The notes under the pieces were generated by a model, which was not told the origin of the DNA, ran no database searches, and was given only the letters and a program-made list of their open reading frames with translations. A stretch of 64,000 nucleotides of DNA, taken from assembly GCF_002252635.1 (NCBI RefSeq), contig NZ_NQKX01000003.1, positions 62,001 through 126,000 on the forward strand, in the 5' to 3' direction. Of this stretch, positions 19,300 through 28,052 are shown piece by piece. Positions within the stretch are counted from its first letter, which is position 1. Each line of letters begins with the position of its first letter. A program made the translations under genes and the position numbers. The DNA is from Synechococcus sp. MW101C3. GTDB taxonomy: Bacteria; Cyanobacteriota; Cyanobacteriia; PCC-6307; Cyanobiaceae.

Positions 19300-21004
19300 C
19301 CTGATCACATTTTAACCCATAAGTCAAAATGTGCGACGTTTTTCGATCGGGTAGGCCACCATGCGGAGTTGCACACATAGGCCCGCCGAGTCAAGGGTGG
19401 AGGCCCCTTTGTGCTTCGCCGGTGAAGTTGAGATAATGTATCACAGGGCACTAAGGCAATAGTGATGACATGATAAAGAGTATTAGTGGTAGGCAGTAAG
19501 TCATCGAAAGAGAAGAGGTTGTGCCACGGTTATGCAGAAAAAGCAGGTTAGGTGGGTGTTCTTGATGCAGTCGTTCGAACACAACCTAATACGTGCCGAG
19601 AATTACGTACAATCCTGTGATGACCATGACGTCAATCATTTTAATCCGCAAAAGACCAGGAATGTAGTGGGATCCATTTCGGCGGAAAGTATGTATACTG
19701 AAAGTTAATACGGGAACAATTTTCAACCCATAGAGGGAAGGCCGTTGAAAAGATTTATGGGTGTATGAAACATCCTGACTGTGTCAACCATTATGAATAG
19801 GAGTGGAGCTGGATTCAGGTTCTTTAGGGACGGGATAGAGAGGTTTGAATCCTAGTGGGGGTAGACATTGCGTGGAGTTCGCTCTACAGGTGGCGAAGCT
19901 GAATAGTGGCTTCAATTCAATCAACAGTACCTAACTACAGAAGAACCGTTTCTTGTCCTCGCGGGCACACCAATAGAGGGTGCTTAAACTCTCGCCATTG
20001 CGGTCTGGAAAGATGTAGGCATAGCAAACACAAATGCCATACTGGCTTATGCTGGGCGATTCAGACTGCTGGCAGCGATCTCTATTGTATGGATTAAACG
20101 GAAACAAGCAGAGGCGATGATCGATGCATTGCCTCTATGTTGCAGAGCGATCTTCAGCACATCCAGAGAGAACTCCACATCAGAGCCTCTGAAAAGCATC
20201 CTGATGGTGGTTGCCTGGTGTGCCTTCTTGTATCGCCAAAAGGCTAGGTATACCCTAAGGTGGACCGCAAAGACTACTAATTCCGCGCTTCCGGTGACTT
20301 ACGCGCCATCACATGAGACGCGCGTGAGACTCACCGGATGACACCCAATTGGCAAGGCGGCGTTGGCCAGATAATCCATCATCCGGAAAGTTCGACTGTA
20401 GGCATGCTCTGGCTCATTCGTATCGATCTTGGCCATGGAACCACAGCGTTGCGTTGCACCCAGGTGTCGGCGAGAGCAACTCGTGGATCAACTCTTGAAG
20501 GTCGTCTCACTCTGGTGGGTGACGCTGAGCCGCATATGATCTTGAATTATGGCTTCCGTAGTTCGTTGTCATCACGGCGACGTTGGTCAGTTCTGTGAGC
20601 GTTTGCACTCAGTCTGGAGCTGGCCGTAGCCGTCAGGCAGATGAGAAGCAGTGATGTTCGTCAAATTCATTGCAAAGTCGGTAGTGCTGCTATCCTTGGG
20701 CTCTGTCTGATTCGGCCCCAAGCACAGATCACTGGCGCCCACCAACAGATGCTTAATCCACTAACTCATATGGATGGCATGTACAGAAGGTCAGTATTTC
20801 GGTCGTCGGGAAAGAGGGTTGGCTTGACAACAGGCAATTCAAATAGTCGGCTCAGTGTTGAAGTGGTGGTGAGTTGACAGGAAAAGCGTGGTCTATGAGC
20901 AAATCATCAATCATACTCTGTTCAATTCTTGAATACTCGCACGCTTGGCGTGGAAGATTGTATTGGGTTTGACTGAAGGCTAGTGTTCAGCCATCATTCT
21001 CCTA
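19300..21004. other. 1.7 kb divergent intergenic region
   Basis: This region lies between the minus-strand synthase and the plus-strand ACP-sulfotransferase gene, so it must carry both promoters. An 8-bp inverted repeat CACATTTT/AAAATGTG with a 12-base spacer (19306-19333) lies within 10-40 bases of the synthase start and could be an operator. Only short frames without motifs are present. No RNA gene is recognised. Confidence 0.4.
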
Positions 21005-22405
21005 ATGGGTAGAATGGCAGTAGATTCCTTGGAGCAGATGATCCGCCTGGACAGAAAACCTGTGGCGCGTTCCGTGGATTCCATGTTAAGCTCAAGCAGC
21101 GTTTTCCAGACAATGCTACAAGAAGTTATAAAGGTCATTGGTGATTATTCAGAGAACAACGACATCTTCTATGATGATCCTCTCTCCGCAGATACTCAGC
21201 TTATAGCCGATCTTGGGCTAACTTCCGTCGACTTTGTATCGATCTTTCAGAAGTGTCAGTCACTTAGTCCGGACAGGTTATCATTCATTGAATTAGTCAT
21301 GCCCGTAGAAGGGCAATATGTTTCAGACTTGAGCATCGGAGAACTTAGCGAGTATATAATTAAGCAGTCTGCTTCGATTGGCCCAACAAGTACCAAAAGC
21401 TACGCTGGTAGTCAAGGTCAGCAACCGAAGGATGTTGAAGACAGCAAATACAAACGCTCCCCATTCAGCTCCATACAATTTGAGGAATTCAAGTCCTTAA
21501 TCCAGACGCCAACATTTTCAGCCGACAATACCATCGACACGAGCTACAAACTTGTGTTTATTCTATCTTCTCCACGATCAGGGTCGACTCTGCTGCAAAG
21601 GATGCTAGATCAGCATCCAGAAATCGAATCTCCAGAAGAATTACATCTGCTCCATTATGATACATACGCACAGCGCCAGAGAGCTCTAAGCCATGCAGAG
21701 ACGAAGCATTTGCTGGGAGGAACTGTCCGCCTTCGTGCCAAGGTCAATGGAATCAGCTTGGAAGATTCAGCTCGTCTTGAGGGCGAACTAGTTGAGGGTG
21801 AAACGCCTGTTATCAGTTTTTTCAAGGAAATAGAAGACAATTTTTCAAAAGAATACCTTGTAGACAAGACCCCTTCTTATGCATACAGCAGACATACGTT
21901 AGAACGTATTACAGCACAGTTTCCTGATGCTAAGTTCATCTATCTTGTTCGTCACCCATCGGCAGTGGTGAAGTCACTTGTTGACTCACAGCTCCAGGAA
22001 ATCATTCCATTTGCACGCCGCTACACCGGCGATACATCAGCGATTCCAGAGATGATTTGGGCTCTGTGCCATGAAAATATTCAATCAGTCTTGAAGGACA
22101 TTGACAATAGTCGCATCCATTACCTCAACTATGAAGACCTTGTCACGAGTCCTGATAAGTCTATGGACGAATTGCTTTCATTTTTAGGCCTACCATTCTA
22201 CGCCAGCTGTGCTAATCCTTATAGCGCAGAACAGAGTATGCAGATTGAAACAAATGAATTCGCAGGTGACCTCAAGTTTTTCCTGGAAAACAGAATCGTA
22301 GATAATCGTGCGGATATCTGGAGGTCGTTTCCAGCTCTACATTCGTTGTCAGAGATTAGTGTAGGTCTCATGGGTAATATCCCAGGCTATGAGGTGCAAC
22401 AGTGA
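21005..22405 (+). CDS. ACP-sulfotransferase didomain protein (CurM/Ols-type sulfotransferase)
   Basis: This 466-residue protein has an acyl carrier domain at about residues 40-120 with the phosphopantetheine site DLGLTSVDF. A PAPS-dependent sulfotransferase spans about 180-460. The PAPS loop is ILSSPRSGSTLLQRML, followed by PEELHLLHYD, DKTPSYAYS and YLVRHPSAVVKS. The PELHLL block beside the PAPS loop is what I know from sulfotransferase domains of curacin (CurM) and olefin synthase (Ols) systems. Those enzymes sulfate a beta-hydroxyacyl chain on the ACP before decarboxylative release. By analogy this enzyme would sulfate an ACP-bound product of the nearby synthase. The start may be ATG 21005, 21014 or 21083. 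The stop overlaps the next gene in GTGA. Confidence 0.88.
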   Translation: MGRMAVDSLEQMIRLDRKPVARSVDSMLSSSSVFQTMLQEVIKVIGDYSENNDIFYDDPLSADTQLIADLGLTSVDFVSIFQKCQSLSPDRLSFIELVMPVEGQYVSDLSIGELSEYIIKQSASIGPTSTKSYAGSQGQQPKDVEDSKYKRSPFSSIQFEEFKSLIQTPTFSADNTIDTSYKLVFILSSPRSGSTLLQRMLDQHPEIESPEELHLLHYDTYAQRQRALSHAETKHLLGGTVRLRAKVNGISLEDSARLEGELVEGETPVISFFKEIEDNFSKEYLVDKTPSYAYSRHTLERITAQFPDAKFIYLVRHPSAVVKSLVDSQLQEIIPFARRYTGDTSAIPEMIWALCHENIQSVLKDIDNSRIHYLNYEDLVTSPDKSMDELLSFLGLPFYASCANPYSAEQSMQIETNEFAGDLKFFLENRIVDNRADIWRSFPALHSLSEISVGLMGNIPGYEVQQ

Positions 22406-23859
22406 CAGTAGCCTTACACAATCGGATAAATCCATTTCCTGTATGCGCCAATGGCTTTGGGGATCAATACAATGCCTATGCGTATTCGGCGGCGGTCTTC
22501 AAGGGTTCAATGTACATTGGCACAGGACGTGCCAATCTTGTCTTTCTTCGTTTTGGGATGCCAAATGTCCACATAGATATGTGGCCGGTTCCAATTGAAT
22601 ACAAGAATTACGAGCAAGCATTTGAGAACGATGTTTCTGCAGCAGAGATTTGGCGTTTTAGCCCGAATTCATCGAGCCCGAAACGTGTCCATCAAGCTGA
22701 TTGGTATCAACTTGAAAATGGAGTCTCATTCAGACGCCACTACGGTTATCGTAGCATGTGTACCTATAGAGATGGATCTAGAGATATAGCTCTGTATGTC
22801 GCATCCACATCCCGGTCGAGAGGGGATGGTCCTGATCTCATGGTGAGCTACGACGGAGAAAGCTTTTCAAGACTACCAAAGCCAAGCATCATTTCAGAGT
22901 TTTCTTCAAACGAGATCACGCTCACATCGATTAGATCACTGCTTCAGTATGAAGAGCTCTTGGTCACAACCATTACAGGGGCATCCAACGGTAATGTGAA
23001 CGGGGCTGGGATCACTACGATCTTCGCTACAGATGACCCAACTTCTGGACAATGGCATTCAATCAACGGCAAGGGTCTAGGTACCTTTCCAGAAGTTGTT
23101 GTGGTATACGAACTCTGCATCCATCAGGGATTACTCTATGCTGGAACAGGAGGAATCAATGGTTTTCAACTATGGAGGGGCAGGCGTTCAGGTAAATATG
23201 AATTCACTTGGGAGTTAGTGGTTAAGGATGGCGGTGGAAGAGGCGCGTTGAATCAGGGGATTATCTCATTATGCAGTCATCGCGACTACTTATACATTGG
23301 AACTGGGATTCAGAATGGTGGACACGATCGAACCAACAATGTCGGGCCAGCCGCAGCAGAAGTATTGCGACTTGCTCCCAACGATGAGCTAGAGCTAGTT
23401 TGTGCCAACCCACGTGATGGCTTGTTGCCACTCAGCGGAAGAGGGCCAGGCTTCGGCAACTATTTTAACGCCTACATCTGGAAGATTGTGAGCATAGATG
23501 ATCGACTTCTTCTGGGAACAATGGATTGGTCGGTATTTGGTCTATGGGCAATAAGGGAAGAACGCAAGACTAGATTTGGCAGACTTCTTGATTGGGAATC
23601 TATGCAGGTGTTTCTTTCGTCATACGGAGGGGCAGAGCTTTGGTCTTCTGAAGATGGAGTGGACTGGAACTGCATATCTCACAATGGGTTCAACAATATC
23701 TACAACTTTGGAATCAGGAACATCGTAAAATGGAATGGACAAACATATGTATGCACTGCAAATCCATTTGGGCCAAAGGTTCTAACACGAACATCGGATA
23801 CAGATCCAGGTCAATACGAGCATAATCCAAAGGGTGGCTGTCAGATCATTGCACTATAG
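22402..23859 (+). CDS. Beta-propeller-like protein of unknown function, coupled to the ACP-sulfotransferase
   Basis: This 485-residue protein starts at GTG 22402, which overlaps the previous stop by four bases (GTGA), so translation is coupled. It has recurrent short blade-like blocks of the form xLYIGTGxxNG (MYIGTGRAN near residue 37, LYAGTGGINGFQLWRG near 246, LYIGTGIQNGG near 299, LLLGTMDWS near 370). Others are AEIWRF and AELWSSEDG. These suggest a beta-propeller with BNR/Kelch-like repeats. No signal peptide is visible, so it is probably cytosolic. Its role beside a carrier-bound sulfotransferase is unknown. It could be a lyase/esterase-like propeller, a sulfo-group-handling enzyme or a scaffold. 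Confidence 0.75.
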   Translation: MTVALHNRINPFPVCANGFGDQYNAYAYSAAVFKGSMYIGTGRANLVFLRFGMPNVHIDMWPVPIEYKNYEQAFENDVSAAEIWRFSPNSSSPKRVHQADWYQLENGVSFRRHYGYRSMCTYRDGSRDIALYVASTSRSRGDGPDLMVSYDGESFSRLPKPSIISEFSSNEITLTSIRSLLQYEELLVTTITGASNGNVNGAGITTIFATDDPTSGQWHSINGKGLGTFPEVVVVYELCIHQGLLYAGTGGINGFQLWRGRRSGKYEFTWELVVKDGGGRGALNQGIISLCSHRDYLYIGTGIQNGGHDRTNNVGPAAAEVLRLAPNDELELVCANPRDGLLPLSGRGPGFGNYFNAYIWKIVSIDDRLLLGTMDWSVFGLWAIREERKTRFGRLLDWESMQVFLSSYGGAELWSSEDGVDWNCISHNGFNNIYNFGIRNIVKWNGQTYVCTANPFGPKVLTRTSDTDPGQYEHNPKGGCQIIAL

Positions 23860-23995
23860 ATCTGTAGAGTTACTGGCAGTGGGGTGAATATCTGGAATGG
23901 AATCATTGGCAATGTGAGGCCACGTCAATCAGCAAGTGGCCTGCAATACTGAAGCAGAAGTGGACGTAGTCGGTTCTAATAAATGACGCTAGAAG

Positions 23996-24265
23996 TTACT
24001 TCGACTGGGAATTCGGTGTGCTAGCGAAACCGCCGAGTTTCTTCGCTGCAATAGGTCCACTTGGAAGCAGCTTCTCAAAGTTTGAAAACAACTTCATCGC
24101 CGCCGACGTAAGAGACAACTGCCTCTCGGCTTCTTTAATGGAGATTTCATTTAGGTGGTCAATATCTTCATCAGATATTTGATGGAACTTGTTGGGCAAG
24201 AGATTGAGTTGCCGAACCATTTCAATGTGGAATGATTGGTCCTCAGCCCCTTCGTGCGTCTCCAT
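23996..24265 (-). CDS. Small hypothetical helical protein, 89 aa
   Basis: The frame encodes a soluble, helix-forming sequence (MVRQLNLLPNKFHQISDEDI in the middle, KLFSNFEKLLPSGPIAAKKL near the end) that looks more protein-like than its surroundings. It lies alone between convergent and divergent stretches in the sparse island. No family is recognised. Confidence 0.4.
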   Translation of the reverse strand: METHEGAEDQSFHIEMVRQLNLLPNKFHQISDEDIDHLNEISIKEAERQLSLTSAAMKLFSNFEKLLPSGPIAAKKLGGFASTPNSQSK

Positions 24266-24937
24266 GCAGAGTAGTCAGACTTCAACTGTGATCCTACTGC
24301 ACTTTCCAGCTCACACGGCAAACTGGCCGAATGCACTTCAACAAACGGCTCCATTAATCAGAAGCTAACAGAAAGTGGGGCTTAGATTGACAATTCAGCC
24401 GAATAGAAATGGGGGTACTGTGCAGAGGGAGCTAGTTGCATGGCTCAATGAGAAGCTCAGAGTTGGAGCCTATTAGTCGATGCCATCACAAGGTGGTATA
24501 TGCGGTCAGATAACTGGACATGTGCTTGCACAGGTTCATACGAATAGACAACCACTTGTTTTGGGATAAGAAGATTGGCAATAGTACCAGCCTTTCTGGT
24601 TGGGCTTAGCAGCATGACCGGTGAGAGTCTGCATGGCACCTCCACCTCCTCACTTCGGAAGTCTGGGGTCTGAACTGGACATGAGCGATAGCAGAGTGAG
24701 CGCATCTTGAGCATTCATTGACATCGATACATCTGCCGGCAATGTACGCGTGTGTGTAGACTGAGGCGGGTTGAAGCTAGGATCACGATTCGGGTGCAGC
24801 CCAGTTCAGCCATCGGAATGATCACGTAGACACCTCGGATTCTGCCCATGAAGCCGCCTAGGCAGGGGTAGGGTAGCTTGGATATCATCTGTGACTTGAT
24901 CTGGCCCCAATGACATCCCTACAGGCGAAGTAACTGC
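24266..24937. other. Intergenic stretch in the island, no supported gene
   Basis: Short frames only. A minus-strand frame at 24457-24714 (85 codons) has no motif and rare-looking composition. Nothing further is seen. Confidence 0.3.
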
Positions 24938-25891
24938 ATGAGATTAAGACCTTGGAAATGCTTGGTCCGCATTAAAGAACTACTCTTGGCTAGCCCTGGT
25001 TCGAGTTCAGATATAAAACGCCTTTCTGACGTGTCAGTTCGGTCACATAGCGACATATGCTATGCTCCGATGCTAAGCGCAGTTCATGATGCAAGGGTAA
25101 CGCTTGATGCGTATCAACTTGTATCAAGCCCTGCCAAGGGCACGGTTATATTTCTGCATGGGGGAGGCCTTAGAAAAGGATCAAAGCGCCATATTGCGGG
25201 AAAGGATCTATTCTTCAATAGCTTGGGCTTTAACTTCCTTTCCTGCAACTACCCCTTAGTTGCACAATGTACCGACTCTGTCATTGATGAGCAGTTGCTT
25301 GCTCTGAAGTCGTTGGACCAATGGGTGAAGACTGAGCTACAGCTCCTATGTCCGGTCAATGACAATGCACCTATTGTCTACTTTGGGCATTCAGCTGGCT
25401 CCTATCTGATTGCACTAGGCCTATCCAAGGGGCTCTTTCTCAATCAACACTCATCCTTTATTCTTATAGACTCTGCAGCTTATGACTTGTCAAAGCGCTA
25501 TAGTGCTGCGAGGCCAAATGTAAAGCAGGAGATCGAACGCTTAGTTGGCTATCGAACGACCGACAGAAATGACCTTGAAAGTCTGATCAGAACCTATTCG
25601 CCCGTGGATAACATGACGAGTATGCCGGTTGACTTGACAAGAATCAATGGTGGATGGGCGTATTTGGCCACGACGATGAAGCGTTTTAGCCGTGAGAGTT
25701 CACTCGTTCTGGCCTCCCTGCTTAGGCAAAAGCTGAAGATGGAAGCTACGGTAAAGTCATACCCATTTGGACATACAGATATATCACGAGAAATTGCAGA
25801 TCCCAACAGCCAGATTGGGAGGGATCTCACCATTCTATTGAGCAAAGCACTTGATGCTGATGCACCATCAGCAGTTGATAAGGTTCACTGA
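24938..25891 (+). CDS. Alpha/beta hydrolase (carboxylesterase-like, HGGG family)
   Basis: This 317-residue serine hydrolase has the oxyanion-hole motif FLHGGGLRKGSKR near residue 75 and the nucleophile elbow GHSAGSY near residue 150. The distal His is probably in PFGHTDIS near residue 278. The family includes esterases and lactone- or thioester-cleaving enzymes. In this context it may release or trim the synthase product. The HGG-GLxxGxKR block is shared with the hydrolase at 42042-43214, so the two are probably paralogs. No signal peptide is obvious. Confidence 0.83.
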   Translation: MRLRPWKCLVRIKELLLASPGSSSDIKRLSDVSVRSHSDICYAPMLSAVHDARVTLDAYQLVSSPAKGTVIFLHGGGLRKGSKRHIAGKDLFFNSLGFNFLSCNYPLVAQCTDSVIDEQLLALKSLDQWVKTELQLLCPVNDNAPIVYFGHSAGSYLIALGLSKGLFLNQHSSFILIDSAAYDLSKRYSAARPNVKQEIERLVGYRTTDRNDLESLIRTYSPVDNMTSMPVDLTRINGGWAYLATTMKRFSRESSLVLASLLRQKLKMEATVKSYPFGHTDISREIADPNSQIGRDLTILLSKALDADAPSAVDKVH

Positions 25892-26039
25892 CAATGTGTC
25901 ATGGTGATGGAAAAGGCTCAACCTGTCTTCACACATGGGCTACGTTAAGAAATCCCTCTATATGAGTTACAGCAACAGCACATCTCAACCTTCCTGGAGG
26001 TGGTGATGGGCCAACGTCCAGCAACGTTGACGCCGCTCC

Positions 26040-26520
26040 ATCTCGGCCACTTTATCCACCATGGGGCTTGATGGAGCAGAGGTTCCGTCGTTAAAGCGAG
26101 CGCGTCTCGCCGCAGGCTCTGCGTAGCAACAGGCTGAGGTCAGGAGGGTGATGAGCTAGCGCATCCCCAGAACGTGTCCCAGATCCCCGCAGAACTGGGC
26201 CTTCACGTGAACAGCTTCGACAACGTGGAGGAAGGCCTGGCGCCTGCAAGGAGAGGTGGCCATGGCAGCCCAGAAGGTGCTTGAGGGCTGCACAACCACT
26301 GACCAACTCACGGTGGTGCTGGAAACCGCTGGGGTGCACCCGCAAAGCTTCTGGGGGTAGACGTACGCCGCTGGGCTCCGTGCCTAGGAACCAGTAGGAA
26401 AACCAGCGGCTCAAGGCAGGGCGTAGCAGGATCTCAGGTGGAAGCAGAAGGCTCTGGCCGAAGCGGCAGCGCTGCTCAGCACCTCACTCAAGAATCAGGA
26501 CATGTGATGATCTTGATCAC
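26040..26520 (+). pseudogene. Decayed IS3-type transposase orfA remnant
   Basis: On the plus strand, broken frames read VLEGCTTTDQLTVVLETAGV and, further on, RWKQKALAEAAALLSTSLKN. The latter is close to the KALAEAAALLVLxKK tail of IS3-family OrfA proteins. Stop codons interrupt both. GC is higher than in the adjoining island genes. The same element type is found at 36.3-37.1 kb. Confidence 0.55.
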
Positions 26521-26957
26521 CAAAGAGGCCGCTAACGCAATCTGAAGCATCGCTCCCACGAAGGAGAGCAACAGGCAATTCAGTTGAACTGATGGCCAAA
26601 GTTGCCTATTCGCCAGTGCGAAAGAGGCCGACCAGAAGGTGATGTGGTTTCAGGACTTGTACAAGTAGCGGCATCGCAACAGCGGAAACAAGATCAGGAT
26701 GTCACGCCAGCACAGGTGCGGTGATGCAATAGAAAACTCCACCGGGCTGCTGTCTCCCTTCAGGCGCACTACAGGGTTCCACGCAGGTGGTCACACTCAA
26801 CGCGTGGCTTACTTCTATCAGGAATGGTGGGGATCGCGCGCTGCCGTTGAACATAACTGCCAAACCAGCTACCTTTACGATGGCTGTCTGAATGGAAGCA
26901 GTGCAGGCAAGGCAAGGATGCTGTCAGCAGGAAAGAGGCAGCCAGTAGTTACGTGTA
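26521..26957. other. Intergenic stretch after the IS remnant
   Basis: No supported gene. The sequence may be further decayed transposase, but I cannot identify its motifs. Confidence 0.25.
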
Positions 26958-28052
26958 TCAGTTTGTAGCTAGCCGGGAGGAGATAGGAGCAAAAGATAAA
27001 GCATGACACAAGTGATCACAACGATCGATGAGTTCACTATTTTCCACTAATTGCTCCCAATACTCTGGGACAAGGCTGCCTGGATTAGAACAGTGTGAGA
27101 TACTAGCAGAAGGATCGCCCCCCAAGGTGATATCCAACCACCACGACGACCTGCCCTGAATTGGCGAACTATAGTCAAGAGAGTTAACTGGAAGCAGGCT
27201 CGAAAGAGTTCGACTCATTGACAACCTCCATTTAGCATGGTCTTTATAGAACCTAGAAGAGGATGGTCCTGCAAGTGTGGGCACAAGCGATGAGTAGTCA
27301 GATCGCATGAAATGCGAGAAACGCTCGAAAGAATAACGGCCAACGGATTCAGGGTGATTCAGGACACTGACAATGGTTTCCTTGTTAAGTTTAGCCTTGC
27401 ATTCGAGTAGCTTCTCATTGATCCAACACCACATCACAAGTGGATCCATAGCAATGTCAGGATCTGACTGTCTAGCGATTGACCACCAAACCAGAAGTGA
27501 GTCTAAACCATGAATCGTACTCAGAATGGAAGAAGCATAGAAGAATGGATCCCTGAAGATGTAGATAAACTGTGAGCGCGGGAAACTATCCTGAAGCTGT
27601 AACACTGCATCAGGGTACAGAGACAGACTGAATGAAGGATCGAAGATGCGACTTGTGGTCTTAGCTAGAAACCGTCCGTAGGTGTCGGAGAATGTGTCCC
27701 TAGCATACATAGTACCAATGTCGTGGTACGCCGCTTCAAGCTGATAAGGTTCCAACCCACCATAAACAACACATGACAGGGCCCGAAGCAGACCATCATC
27801 AATACTATAAAGATCAAGTGGAGACTGAAGGGACTTTAACAGTTGAGGCATTCCCCTTAATGGGAGATGCGTATGAGGAAGTCCAATGTGCCCCAGTCTT
27901 TCAGTTTTCCTGCAGAAGGTTAGAGCACCACCTCTAGGGGCACTGATTACGAAGGTTAATCGCTGATAGTCCGAGGGTGCAGCAATGGAATGAGATGCAT
28001 CTTTCACCACGTTGATGATGGGTGACATTGACTCTAAGGAAGAAGGGACCAA
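26958..28052 (-). CDS. Sulfotransferase-like protein (diverged PAPS site)
   Basis: This 364-residue protein has an N-terminal FVISAPRGGALTF in the position of the PAPS-binding loop (canonical PRSGS/T). A later FPRSQFIYIFRDPFFYASSI corresponds to the 3'-phosphate-binding block (xxFIYLxRxPxxxxxS). It starts inside the end of the HlyD-type gene (19-base overlap), so it is the last gene of a three-gene minus-strand operon with the TPR protein and the HlyD-type protein. Substitution of the PAPS-loop Ser by Gly makes its activity less certain. It may modify the exported product. Confidence 0.7.
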   Translation of the reverse strand: MVPSSLESMSPIINVVKDASHSIAAPSDYQRLTFVISAPRGGALTFCRKTERLGHIGLPHTHLPLRGMPQLLKSLQSPLDLYSIDDGLLRALSCVVYGGLEPYQLEAAYHDIGTMYARDTFSDTYGRFLAKTTSRIFDPSFSLSLYPDAVLQLQDSFPRSQFIYIFRDPFFYASSILSTIHGLDSLLVWWSIARQSDPDIAMDPLVMWCWINEKLLECKAKLNKETIVSVLNHPESVGRYSFERFSHFMRSDYSSLVPTLAGPSSSRFYKDHAKWRLSMSRTLSSLLPVNSLDYSSPIQGRSSWWLDITLGGDPSASISHCSNPGSLVPEYWEQLVENSELIDRCDHLCHALSFAPISSRLATN

